Source of the DNA: Diospyros lotus
Lineage: Eukaryota; Streptophyta; Magnoliopsida; Ericales; Ebenaceae
Direction: 5' to 3'
NCBI RefSeq assembly: GCF_014633365.1
Contig: NC_068350.1
Span: forward strand, 26,961,119 to 27,025,118
Length of the DNA stretch: 64,000 bases
Positions 24,494-37,588 of this stretch are shown here, in pieces. The first letter of the stretch is position 1; every line of letters begins with the position of its first letter. The notes beneath the pieces were generated by a model. It made no database searches. It was not told the DNA's origin and saw only the letters and a list, made by a program, of their open reading frames with translations. A program made the translations under genes and the position numbers.

Positions 24494-27061
24494 TGTAATA
24501 TCCGGTATTACATGGTATTGAGAATAAATAATTTTTGACTATTTTGTCAAGATCTCGGGTGGTCCGGGAAGCCCAAGAGTCAATTTCGAGTAATTGATTA
24601 ATAAAATTGTCGAATTGGCGGTAGGGAGTGCCCCGAGACTTGGATGTCCAGGGAAGAGGGCAAGAGATTGATGAGCGTCTCGAGGTGAGGTTTATGATGC
24701 TAGAAGCAGTCCGACCGGGAATAATTTTCGGAATAAATTCTGTATAAGCTCGAGTGAGTCCTAATACCGAATAGTCGCAGGGGACCTCCTAGAAGCTGAG
24801 GGGACCCTAGGGGTGGTTCAGTTTTCTGAGTAAGGCAACACTTAAGTGTTTTTGGGTCGAATAAAGGTTTCGTGTAGGCGTAGAGGTGAAATCAAGATTC
24901 TCGAGTAGATGTCGGTTATTAATTTTCAAAGAATCAAGAATTTGTGTGGGTTAATGATAATTAATTTAGGTCTTGGAAGGCCCAAACCTAAATGGAATTA
25001 GGGGTTCTCAAGTGTAATTAATGAGAATCATGGGAGTTAATATGTAATTATATATAGAGAGAGAGAGAGAGAGGCGCACGTGTAAGGAAGCTTCAAGGAA
25101 GCTTCCTAGCCTATATAATTAGAAATGAGAGTGAGAGGGAGCCGAGTGAGAGAGCATTACAAAGAGAGAGCAGAAGAGAGTGAGAGCCTTCGCGAGGGAG
25201 AGATCAGAGAGCTTGGCCGAGGCTCGCGTGATCGGAGAAGAGCGAGTGATGGGGCGTCGATGGTCGATCGAGGGAGCTCAGAGGCTGGCCATGACCAGCA
25301 GCAACGCTGAAAGCTGCCATGGCCAATGAAACAGTAGCTTCGGGGGAGCTGGAGCTTCAGCGAGGGCCGGCTTCGAAGGCTGGTCGGGGTCGCGGTGGCA
25401 TGGAGAGACCAATGGTAGGGCTCGCGATGACCAAGAGGATGCTGGTTGAAGCTGGAGCGATCGGTTGCGACAGCCATGGCGGATGGCAGTGCTGCGTGCG
25501 GGTGCGGGAGGCTCTTGACGGCGGGCAACCGGTGGGAGGGGTCGAGCGACAGTCAAGGCGGCTAGCGGAGGCCAGCTGTCAGGCTGCAACAGCGGTGGCT
25601 GGCAGCAGCCGCACAAAGAAGAAAAGCACGAGGAAGAAGGAGCAGTCGCACGCGGGAGAGAAGAGGAGGAAGATGAACAGGGGAGGAAAAATAAAGAAAA
25701 AGAAAAAATGAAAATAAAAGAAAAATCTGGAAAATAAGGAAAAAATGGAGAAAAATGCCAAAAAATTTCAGAAAAATGGAGGAAGAGTCTGGAAATTATT
25801 TTGGGGCCCAAGGAGCGTGTCGAAAGCTTGAAAATGCAGATTTTAGGGCAAGATGGTAGTCACGAGGCAACGTTGGTGTGGGCGTTTGGCCAATTCTCTT
25901 CTCCAAATGGATTAAGGTAAATGAGTTATTTTCTTCGAATTAAATTATTTAGAGAGTTAATAATTATTCGTTGGATTAAAACCTGTGTTGGGGTTATTTG
26001 AAATTTGTTGATGGATGACTTTGGTGATGTGTGGCAAAGTTGAGGACATTGGGTTAATGTTGGATGTTAATGGAGTTGGGTTTGTGTGTGTTTGCCTCCA
26101 GGTTCGACCAGGGAGGCGGTGATTCTAGAAGAGCTCGGAGTGCGGGCTGGCATTCTCGCCGAGGCAGAGATAAGGCTTCAAACCAGGTAAGGGACGGCCC
26201 CATGCGGAGGTGGCCTTGCAAGTAGGTAAATGTGTTTGATAATGTTTTTATGTTGCATTTGCATGTAGTGGTTAACACTTGCGTGATGCGAGATCTAGTG
26301 GACCTGTGGCCATACGGAGGACTAGTATTGTGAAGGCTGATAGGTTATGCCTCAAACCTTGGAGGGTTGTGAGGATGAGTGGGCCTAGCCTCATTTTCAT
26401 GCATTGGCATACATAAACGTCGTTATATTCATATTTACACGTATTGCACCCTTACTGAGTCTTTATGACTCATGAGGTTTTACCTCATGTGTAAATGATG
26501 CAAGTCCAGATGCAAGTAGGGATGGTGCCGGGAGCCTATTGTGGCAATTAGCTTGTTGCCTGAGATGTGTTGTTGTGTAATCTCCTGTAATTTTTATATG
26601 TATTCATGTAATTGAATGTAAACGATATGGAGCACTAGATCTATTTAATTGTTGAAACCATCGTAGTGTGATAAATGATTGTGAGATTGTTCGTGGTATA
26701 TGGCTTAGTTGGAGAAGCCGAGTTTCGGACCGAGTAAAGATCAGCAAGGTATGTTCTCATAAATCCCCAATACTCAGCGAAGTGTTTGTATGCTAGCTTT
26801 GTGCCTAGGTCACCTCTAGCTTGTTATGGGGTGAGCTGAAGAAAGGTGAAGCTCACTCGGGTTTCGGGTCTTAGTCCCCTGTATTTTCTTATTTGAGTCG
26901 GGACCGATCCCTGAGTGGAGCGAAGGGAAGGACGAAGCCTAGTTCCCACCTAGGGCGTTTCCTGTTGAAACATAGTCCAACCCTTCAGTTGTGGTTCGTC
27001 GGGTGAGTAATCCGGTCGATTATTTACCGGTGGCGCCCGTAATTGGGAGCAGGTCGTTACA
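24494..27061 (+). repeat. Family B 5' LTR, copy in the left contig
   Basis: Identical in position and content to 35007-37574 (shift 10513). It starts TGTAATATCCGG after GGGGT and ends GTCGTTACA, followed by the PBS TGGTATCAGAGC. The purine-rich stretch and the frames at 25125-25811 (61-177 codons, Ser/Pro/Phe-rich on the minus strand) are LTR sequence, not genes. Confidence 0.85.
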
Positions 27062-28435
27062 GTTGGTATCAGAGCATGGCTAACTGTATGAGTGGGGAAG
27101 GCTAGCGTGTTGGAATGTTATGTATGGTCGGTTAAGTGATTAATGTGAGAAATTGACAAAGTTTGGAATAGAGGATGTCTAGCATGATTTAGATGCAAGC
27201 TTGAAGTCCTAGCTACTGAGTTGGGGTCAAGAACGATTGGTTTGAAATTTTGAGATTTCAATGTAAGGTTGATTCGATGGCCTCGAAAGTAATGACCTAT
27301 GGTTTGAAGACCTTAGGGATTGGGTCGAAGTGTTGAGGTTTGTGATTGCTTGAATGGTGTGCTTGGATATTCCTGTTATAGGAATAAGAGAATATCATGG
27401 GTTGAGATGATATACCCGTGAGGGGTATACGGGTTGAGCGATGAGGAACCGGAAACCCAAGTATGGGTGTCGTTGTCAAGAAACCCGAATTTGGGAATAT
27501 TGGGTAATAGTATGTGTTCTAGGGATGAGAACTCCTTGAGATTGAAGTCTTGAGGCTCGTGTGGGGACACAAAGCCAAAGCATGACTAGTCCAGGAGGGA
27601 ATTAGTGGAGCATCCCTATGTCAGGGATTTGTCGAGCATGTTCGAGGGACTAGAGTTGTCCTTTGGAAGTGATGCAGTAAGGCGTGTGCGCTTGGGATAA
27701 AATAAGCTAAAGTAGGTGTTAGCTCGAGGCTCAAAGAAAAGATTCAACATCAGGCGATGTGATCGTATTGTTAAGATAATCCCGGAGAAGATGTGTCTAG
27801 GGTATGAGTAAACCCTAGTTAGTTTTATGATGAGCCAAGGTCTATCCTTGGGAAGGATAAGTGAGTGGCAAGTTGACCCTAGTAGGTGTTTACATGAGAT
27901 GGAAGTCCCAAGTGAGTCAAGCTGGAATCCAGGGGAATCTAGATTGGGGATTAAAGAGTTGGTCATGTGTTCATATGCGTGTGAGAGCCATTGGGTTAGA
28001 AGTCCTAGTTGTGAAGGGCCAAAAGACCGTTCATGTGATTGATGGATGAGGGGCCAATCAAAACTCTCATTAGGACACTTGGGGTCTGGTGGGACGCCTA
28101 AGGTCAGGAGATAAGAGGTGAATAGACCCTCACTATGAAACCTGGGGTCGTGATGACTCCTAAGGTCTCAAGACCCCTTGATGGGAGACGCGGAGGTCAC
28201 CCAATGAAAGGTGTGAGCGGTGTGTGGGGCGAGGGTAGTGAATTGTGGCGACAGGACATCCATGGGCTATGCGCGCGCAAGAAATGCCAACTTTGGATGC
28301 CAAGTGGGCAAGGGCGTGGTGAGTAATGTGGAGGCTCTAGAATTTTAGTTCCAAGTCAAGGAAGCCTGATCGAGGCATACGGGAAGGCCAGGCCAGGCGT
28401 AGTGACCGAATGCATACGTGAGTGTGCAAGGAGAG
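27062..28435 (+). other. Element B interior, first part, ending at gap
   Basis: Same as 37575-38948. It holds the PBS (27064-27075) and noncoding leader-like sequence; all open frames are shorter than 120 codons and none shows gag motifs. Confidence 0.6.
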
Positions 28436-28535
28436 NNNNNNNNNNNNNNNNNNNNNNNNNNNNNNNNNNNNNNNNNNNNNNNNNNNNNNNNNNNNNNNNN
28501 NNNNNNNNNNNNNNNNNNNNNNNNNNNNNNNNNNN
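28436..28535. other. Assembly gap of 100 N
   Basis: Exactly 100 N, the usual placeholder for a gap of unknown size. Sequence on the left equals 38948 and sequence on the right equals 18022, so the true gap is probably negative (an overlap). Confidence 0.99.
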
Positions 28536-31500
28536 GAAAACTCGAAGGGTAAGGTCATGGATTGATAACCTGGATTTCATTTCTTGAATGGAATACTTCG
28601 GTTTCTAATCAAATTTATGTGCATAAAGCTAATGAATTAAGGCAAACCATACTGGATAAGGCACACCAAACTAGGTACGTTATCCACCATAGAGTTACCT
28701 CAATATGTGAGTTTTGAGGAAATAGATGAAATTTTGAGGATGAAATTTTTTAAGGGGGGAGAGTATAATACCCGAGATTTTTGTAAAGTTCATATTTTTT
28801 AAGGGCAAAATTGTAATTTTGAAATTCGGGTAAAAGTGTAGTTTATGAAAAGTTTGGGGTAGGAGGTGCAATCTTTCAAAGGTTCGGGTCAAGGTGCGAT
28901 AACACAAAGGCCAAAGTATAATAGTGCAAAACTTCGGACCATAGTATAATTATTAAAAAACCATAACTGGGTCATTAAAGGAACGAACCGGCATAATGGG
29001 CTATTGGGAGTAATGATGAGGCACACTAAACCAAGGCATGAGGTGGTGGGGCATGTGGAAAACAACCATTGGCTACTTGGAATTCATGATGACACCTCAG
29101 AAATGACCCCGAGATGGAGAGATGTGATTGGCCCGGGATTTTTATAAATATGACCAAAGTTTAGCCAAGCCAATTCAAGTAAGTTCAGGCTAAAATTGGG
29201 TTGGGAGGCTTTGAGGTGAGGATTTTGTTCTTGAGAAAGAGGGGAAGATTCTGCAAAAAGAATGAGTGAAATCGGTGAAGAAACGAGGGAGAAACGAGCT
29301 TCGTCGAAGTTTTCAAAGTTTCACCGAAATTTAGGCAGAAACTGTCAGAAAACAGCGAGGTAAGTCTGATTAAATTTTATATTCCAATAAAGGGGAGAGA
29401 AATGAGCATGTAGGAAAAATGGAGGTTGAATTGGAGCTAAAACAATGGAGATATGGCAAAAAAAAATGAGAGGCTATTGCGTTATCGTCAAAGAAGACGG
29501 TGGCACGTGTAGTACATGTGCCGAAGAGGGCTGTGCGTGCAGGCGCATGGTCAGTCTTCTGGGGGTGTGTGGGACCTCCTTTTTACATGCAAATTTCTAG
29601 AAATTAGTATAAATTATTTAGAACAAGTTTTTATAAAAATATTGGGGTTTTTTTTACAAAAATACGTGTTTTCTGCAGAAAACCTAAACCGACAAGTGTG
29701 AACACTACACCCGAAAGGTAAACAGTCAAGGTGAGTGGTTCTTTCATGTGTCTTTCTTTATCTTGATCATTCTTGGTTTCATTTGTGTGTGGTTTGTGGC
29801 TTATATCTCATGTTTCCTTTGTTCTGAGCATATCCTTTCTATTTTTCACGCATCTTGGCATTTCGTGATTGGTTAGTGGGTCATCATGGTGATCGTGCCC
29901 ATGAGTGTGGGGCTGGAGTTTGGCATGATGATTGACAGGGATGATGGCAAGTCATCATGTGTGATCAGGTCAGTGCGGTGGGAAGCGATCACGTGCCCAT
30001 GAATGTGGAGCTGGAGTTTGAACATGATGACTGGTAGGGATGATGGAGACAGGGGTGATTCCATGACATATTGTAATTTTTCATTTGCACGCAGCATGTC
30101 TCTTCTTCCCTAAACCATCTCACTTAGATATAATTATCTAACTTGGGTGTTTTATACCCTTGGAACATTTAACGTTCTAGGTATATCAAATGTGTCGGGT
30201 ACTCCGGGTTCCAATTCTAGCAAAGGTAAAGAGTTGGCACTCAATTAACTTTGAGTTTGATTGTTGGATACCTATGTAATCCAATTGGTGTATTGTAAAT
30301 AGTGGCTAGAATACTCAAAGTTTGTAAGGGGTGTGTGAGTATCCCATGGATGTTTTGTGTTGTACTACAAATGAATGTATATAAGTTACCCATGCAACAC
30401 TATAGATTAGTGGGTTTGATGTATTATACGTGCTAGAGGGTGTGGCATTGTAGTTTGAAATCCAGATACTTGAGTCCAAAGATGTGCATGCGTAAGTATG
30501 GGAGTCCTTTACTTTCGTGCTAAAAGTTTTATTATTGAGAAATCCTAGCTATCTAGCTACTCAGGTTCGGTCCTTTGCTTTCATTGGTAAGGATTTCCAT
30601 AATGCCCATATGTGATATTAGTTTATATTTAACATCATTGTGTATTTGAAAAGCGGGGCGTTATAGCCTTTGTAGTTTGATTTTTCTTGGATTGAATGAC
30701 AATGTTATATTGCAATTATTGGTGTGGTTACTCTTGTTCTTGCACTTGTCAGTTTATCATTTTGGCCTTATGTTTTATAAAAATGGTTAAAATTCTTTAA
30801 CAATGTGCATCATGGTTTCATCTTAAGGGGGAGCGTATCCTAAGGGGGAGCATATCACTTGTAAGTATTTTTTTTTTTATTTATGACAAAAAAGGGGGAG
30901 AATGGTATTATTTGAAATTGATTTCATGAATTAAGTTTTCATCACAGTCAAAAAGGGGGAAATTGATGTTTTTGTTTTGATGATTCACAAAATTCCATAT
31001 GTTATGAAAACAAAATCAATTTCAAACCAATTTATGAAAACAAAATCCATTTCAAATCAAAATAAACTTACATTTAAAACAACTTATTTCTATAGCACAT
31101 TTTCTTAATGGAAAGTGGAAAAACAACATAATTTGTCTCAAACACATTGGCCAAAATACTTTTCAAAAGTCGAGCCTAAAATCGTTGGAGAAAACAAAGC
31201 AAATTTTTGAAAAATATGAGATAACTTGTCAACCGGTTGCAAAGTATGCTCTCTGTAGTTTTCTGTCGACCGCTTCTGCATCAGGACCTATCGACCGTTC
31301 TTAAGAAGTTGTCGACCGCCTTGATTCACCTGTCGACGAGTGTTCAAATATTTGAACTAACTTGGTTGATTCCGTTGTGGGTGAAGTGGAGGTGGTTATC
31401 TTTATCGGTAATTGTGGTTATTGGAATTCATGTCGGCGACGATGATCAGTTGGTCTGAAATCAATGGGTTACTGCAAGTCAGATTTGAGACTATTGAGGT

Positions 31501-32429
31501 TTAGATCTAAGGCTAACAGTTTAATTAACTACCATAAAAAAATGAAGAAGAGGACCAGGATGGAAGTAGTAAACAGCGGTAGAAGCTCGTTGAAGTAATG
31601 ACAACTATTTTTTGGCACTGGGCGGTGGCCGACAATGACCAAACCACCAACATCTGGATGAGCTGAGAGAGACGAGTCCAACGGTGGTGACGGCCTCACG
31701 ATTGGAGCATCGAAGAGAGAGATCAGAGAAAAAATAGTGTTAACGAATGGATCTGAAAGGCGGCGTTTGGCGGCTGCAACGATGGCTGGGCTCCGGGGGT
31801 TGGCCAATAAGAGGTCGGCGACGGCGATGGACAAAGTGGTCGTGGAAGCCCGATCGATGGTGGTGATATTTGGCAATCACAAGAGTTGTAGACAAAGGCG
31901 GTGAGGCTAACAATCTACGGTGATTGTCGAAGTTGACAATGGTGACGCTGGGTGAGGTCGGTGATCGACGGATGATGAAGGTCGATAGTGGGTGATGGTG
32001 GTTATGCGAGGCCGAAATGATGACAAACGTGTGAGACTTTTTTATTCCTGACATTTTGACAACAACACTAAAACTTCTTTATTCCTGGCATTTTTTGTAA
32101 CACTCCCTCTCCTAGAACTACCCGAGAAGAGGTGCTATGGAGAAAATAGAGAAAATAAAATAAAATCTCTAATAAACTGAAACAAAAATCATCAATAACT
32201 TAACTAATCAAAACTGGAAGCGTCTCAAACAACTAAAATTGAACTCTGAGTCAATATAAACTAAAAATCATAAACTCTGTCTAAGGGACAATCCCTCAAC
32301 TAAGATATAAAATAATCCTAAACTGACAAGACACTATAAACTAACAAAACTCCCAGATATCTTTCATTCTCTAACGACTCCACGTACACACACTACTGAC
32401 CACTTCTGCTAGGCCCCACATCTGGTACT

Positions 32430-34331
32430 TGTTGCATCGCTCACCTTGCATTTATCACTTTTTGTATTTTTCTTTTACTAACAGAGCTTATTTAGCAGCT
32501 ATTTATGTTCACAGAAAGGATGACACGTTTAGACTCGTTAGTGCACGAGTGTGATTATAGCAGAGAATTTATATGTAATTTTTTCGGGTAAGACCGGGTC
32601 GATTCACAGGGAAATTACTCATGGAGGGAGATAACCACACCAGTTCTTTTGATTAATGAAACAATAAGATGAGATCAAACTAAATGAAATATGACTATAA
32701 TCTAGATATGGAGAGGTCTTGGGTCAAGATAGATCTGGTGCCAAACCCAACTGATTCACCATATAGCTTTCTTTGATGTAACTAAGAGCTCAAGTAGTTT
32801 AGATCTTAACCATTAAATACACTACTGAGATGATGATAACTCTTTGTTCAAGCAACCTCCATACATGGCATGAAGACTCTATGTTAAGCAACTATCATAA
32901 ATCAGTGTATAAATAACGTTTAGACAAAATAATTGCTCGGGGCTTGGGTATGAGGACGTTTCCAGGTCAAGCAATTCTCATACGTGGTATGGAAACTCTA
33001 AGTTAGGCATACGAACCAATCCAAGCCTGAGGTTTTCATTAAAAATATTTCCCAAACTACTTTTGCTTTGGTTACTTGAACATCTGGGGTTCTGCTATAT
33101 TGATTCATCAGTGGCTTTGGGCACCGTCTTTGCCTCAACCTAAGGGTCGAATTAGCCACACATCTTCATGGGTAGTGCAAGACTAAAGCTAATCTCAACG
33201 GATGAATATGAGATTTACGAAGAAAAATAAACTAGAACTAACAATAAGAAATCGATAAACTATTACTGTATTGATTACTGAAACGAACTACAACTTGAAA
33301 CAGAAAATGGACTTGTAATATATCTGGAGCAAAAGCTCAGAACTAGCAAAACGAAAAAAAATGACTGAAGTATTACCCAATTAAAATACAGACAAGAACT
33401 AAAAATAAAAGAAAACGGACAGAATGAAAAGACTTATAACTTTTCAATGATCTTCCTCTTTTTGTGTTTTTCTGAGTATCCTCTACTCTTACCACCCATT
33501 GATTCCAAAGAATGTTGGTTCCTTTTTAAGCTTATTGCACATGGAAGTGGGGACCACTTGATGAAAAGTTGTTCAAAAAGTTGGTTGAATTTACCTTAGA
33601 GCCACCGTGTTTATTTGCGCATGTTAGAGCTTTTTTCGGATCCTCATTCGAATGTGCTAGCAGGGATATTCGAATGCATGCTTAGTTTCCCTTAGCCGCT
33701 CGGGTCATTCGAATGAATCATAATCCCATTCGAATGAATTTCACACTTTACTGTTCCTTGCACGGTGATTTCTTCTATCATTCGAATGCAACAATACTTT
33801 CATTCAAATGAATTTCTAATTTTCCTCTTAACATTCGAATGACTTGGGAAGTATTCAAATCTTGAGTTCTTTAAGTTGCTTCTTATTCGAATTACTCAGC
33901 TCATTCGAATGACTTGGTCTTCATTTGAATATACACAATTTTACCTGGAGTTCTTGATTTTGCTATTTCTTATCCAAATTGGGCCAAGCTTATCCGAATA
34001 TATTCCCGATAGTTTGCATATTCGAATGTTTGAATGATTCATTCGAATGATTGACTAGCTTCCATCTGAATTGCTCCATATTTGAATATCTTCTGAAGAC
34101 TCATTCAAATTACTCAGCTTTCATTCGAATGGTTTTGACTCTATCAGAACACCTTCATTTCTTGGCTTCTTCTTCCTCTATAGATCATGCCTTTGAAGAG
34201 TTAAATCATCCTTTCATCTCTTTTTCTTCCTTTGGGCTGCAACAAGCAATTTTTTTATATTTTAAGCTGATTAAATAGATTAGGAGGTAATAAAAATATA
34301 ACAAATTTTTGGCATTTTTGGGCATCAATCA
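32430..34331 (-). mobile_element. C2, second copy (contig overlap)
   Basis: Same element as 21917-23818, with flanking GTACT at 32425-32429 and 34332-34336. Probably one element in the genome. Confidence 0.75.
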
Positions 34332-35006
34332 GTACTCCCCCTTTAAGACCTGGAATGGTGAAGAGTACAAGGTGAGTTACAAAGCTCAGCGAGTAATAAG
34401 ATGGAAAGAATAACTGAAACTGAATCGAAGAATATCGATATTGATAAAATACTAACTGTTCTCATACTGAAGGATATAATAATACTATCTGTTTGCATTT
34501 ACAAGATGTTAATGCACATAAACTGTAATATAAATATGTAGGTATGCAACTTTGGCTCATAGGCCCATATAATCTGATAATACATACCTGACTGATCTGA
34601 ATCTTGCATACATAAAAACTGTAAGCATATACTGTGGGCAATATACCCCTAGCCCCCTGGTCGTCACCAGGTAAGCAACACATAAACTGAAACTGGTGAG
34701 ATCCCGTGAACAAGCAGCCTTGCGCGCATACTGAATGTAATGTCCATACATATGTTAGCACACGATATGCAGTGCTCCATATAAAGTCATGCTCAATGTT
34801 CATACCAAGATCTATGCACATAATCTCTCAAAATAATTCTGATCATGTCATAATAAAATAATGTTGAACATGTTATGATCTTCATCACTTGTATTGGAAT
34901 ATAATGATTCAAGAGTTATGGGCATGCTACACTTATTATAAATATCATAAGATTCCAATATTTGAGGATATTTAATCTTTATTTAGCTAATAACTTGGAT
35001 TGGGGT

Positions 35007-37574
35007 TGTAATATCCGGTATTACATGGTATTGAGAATAAATAATTTTTGACTATTTTGTCAAGATCTCGGGTGGTCCGGGAAGCCCAAGAGTCAATTTC
35101 GAGTAATTGATTAATAAAATTGTCGAATTGGCGGTAGGGAGTGCCCCGAGACTTGGATGTCCAGGGAAGAGGGCAAGAGATTGATGAGCGTCTCGAGGTG
35201 AGGTTTATGATGCTAGAAGCAGTCCGACCGGGAATAATTTTCGGAATAAATTCTGTATAAGCTCGAGTGAGTCCTAATACCGAATAGTCGCAGGGGACCT
35301 CCTAGAAGCTGAGGGGACCCTAGGGGTGGTTCAGTTTTCTGAGTAAGGCAACACTTAAGTGTTTTTGGGTCGAATAAAGGTTTCGTGTAGGCGTAGAGGT
35401 GAAATCAAGATTCTCGAGTAGATGTCGGTTATTAATTTTCAAAGAATCAAGAATTTGTGTGGGTTAATGATAATTAATTTAGGTCTTGGAAGGCCCAAAC
35501 CTAAATGGAATTAGGGGTTCTCAAGTGTAATTAATGAGAATCATGGGAGTTAATATGTAATTATATATAGAGAGAGAGAGAGAGAGGCGCACGTGTAAGG
35601 AAGCTTCAAGGAAGCTTCCTAGCCTATATAATTAGAAATGAGAGTGAGAGGGAGCCGAGTGAGAGAGCATTACAAAGAGAGAGCAGAAGAGAGTGAGAGC
35701 CTTCGCGAGGGAGAGATCAGAGAGCTTGGCCGAGGCTCGCGTGATCGGAGAAGAGCGAGTGATGGGGCGTCGATGGTCGATCGAGGGAGCTCAGAGGCTG
35801 GCCATGACCAGCAGCAACGCTGAAAGCTGCCATGGCCAATGAAACAGTAGCTTCGGGGGAGCTGGAGCTTCAGCGAGGGCCGGCTTCGAAGGCTGGTCGG
35901 GGTCGCGGTGGCATGGAGAGACCAATGGTAGGGCTCGCGATGACCAAGAGGATGCTGGTTGAAGCTGGAGCGATCGGTTGCGACAGCCATGGCGGATGGC
36001 AGTGCTGCGTGCGGGTGCGGGAGGCTCTTGACGGCGGGCAACCGGTGGGAGGGGTCGAGCGACAGTCAAGGCGGCTAGCGGAGGCCAGCTGTCAGGCTGC
36101 AACAGCGGTGGCTGGCAGCAGCCGCACAAAGAAGAAAAGCACGAGGAAGAAGGAGCAGTCGCACGCGGGAGAGAAGAGGAGGAAGATGAACAGGGGAGGA
36201 AAAATAAAGAAAAAGAAAAAATGAAAATAAAAGAAAAATCTGGAAAATAAGGAAAAAATGGAGAAAAATGCCAAAAAATTTCAGAAAAATGGAGGAAGAG
36301 TCTGGAAATTATTTTGGGGCCCAAGGAGCGTGTCGAAAGCTTGAAAATGCAGATTTTAGGGCAAGATGGTAGTCACGAGGCAACGTTGGTGTGGGCGTTT
36401 GGCCAATTCTCTTCTCCAAATGGATTAAGGTAAATGAGTTATTTTCTTCGAATTAAATTATTTAGAGAGTTAATAATTATTCGTTGGATTAAAACCTGTG
36501 TTGGGGTTATTTGAAATTTGTTGATGGATGACTTTGGTGATGTGTGGCAAAGTTGAGGACATTGGGTTAATGTTGGATGTTAATGGAGTTGGGTTTGTGT
36601 GTGTTTGCCTCCAGGTTCGACCAGGGAGGCGGTGATTCTAGAAGAGCTCGGAGTGCGGGCTGGCATTCTCGCCGAGGCAGAGATAAGGCTTCAAACCAGG
36701 TAAGGGACGGCCCCATGCGGAGGTGGCCTTGCAAGTAGGTAAATGTGTTTGATAATGTTTTTATGTTGCATTTGCATGTAGTGGTTAACACTTGCGTGAT
36801 GCGAGATCTAGTGGACCTGTGGCCATACGGAGGACTAGTATTGTGAAGGCTGATAGGTTATGCCTCAAACCTTGGAGGGTTGTGAGGATGAGTGGGCCTA
36901 GCCTCATTTTCATGCATTGGCATACATAAACGTCGTTATATTCATATTTACACGTATTGCACCCTTACTGAGTCTTTATGACTCATGAGGTTTTACCTCA
37001 TGTGTAAATGATGCAAGTCCAGATGCAAGTAGGGATGGTGCCGGGAGCCTATTGTGGCAATTAGCTTGTTGCCTGAGATGTGTTGTTGTGTAATCTCCTG
37101 TAATTTTTATATGTATTCATGTAATTGAATGTAAACGATATGGAGCACTAGATCTATTTAATTGTTGAAACCATCGTAGTGTGATAAATGATTGTGAGAT
37201 TGTTCGTGGTATATGGCTTAGTTGGAGAAGCCGAGTTTCGGACCGAGTAAAGATCAGCAAGGTATGTTCTCATAAATCCCCAATACTCAGCGAAGTGTTT
37301 GTATGCTAGCTTTGTGCCTAGGTCACCTCTAGCTTGTTATGGGGTGAGCTGAAGAAAGGTGAAGCTCACTCGGGTTTCGGGTCTTAGTCCCCTGTATTTT
37401 CTTATTTGAGTCGGGACCGATCCCTGAGTGGAGCGAAGGGAAGGACGAAGCCTAGTTCCCACCTAGGGCGTTTCCTGTTGAAACATAGTCCAACCCTTCA
37501 GTTGTGGTTCGTCGGGTGAGTAATCCGGTCGATTATTTACCGGTGGCGCCCGTAATTGGGAGCAGGTCGTTACA
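35007..37574 (+). repeat. Element B 5' LTR
   Basis: It starts TGTAATATCCGGTATTACA, an inverted repeat of its own terminus, and ends GTCGTTACA. A TATA-like CCTATATAATTAG lies near 35622, after a GA microsatellite (35567-35586). Compared with the 3' LTR it lacks about 18 bases near 35492 and has a shorter TA/GA tract. Confidence 0.85.
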
Positions 37575-37576
37575 GT

Positions 37577-37588
37577 TGGTATCAGAGC
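37577..37588 (+). other. Element B primer binding site
   Basis: TGGTATCAGAGC, an exact complement to the 3' end of plant initiator-Met tRNA, lies two bases after the 5' LTR end (GTTACA). Confidence 0.9.

Larger units (their letters stand above)
18022..28435 (+). repeat. Copy 1 of a 10.4-kb duplicated segment (contig end)
   Basis: It matches 28536-38948 almost perfectly (offset 10514, then 10513 after a 1-base homopolymer difference). It starts inside the gypsy interior before LTR A and stops inside the interior of element B at the N gap. Neither edge is an element boundary, which points to overlapping contig ends and not a biological duplication. Confidence 0.9.

Noticed and set aside
25125..25811. 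Overlapping open frames of 61-177 codons on both strands (also at 35638-36324 and 45950-46536)
   Set aside because: They lie in the GC- and purine-rich part of family-B LTRs, are low-complexity, occur in all LTR copies with frame changes, and overlap on both strands.
27064..27075. tRNA gene at the TGGTATCAGAGC motif
   Set aside because: It is the tRNA-complementary primer site next to an LTR end; no tRNA cloverleaf follows.
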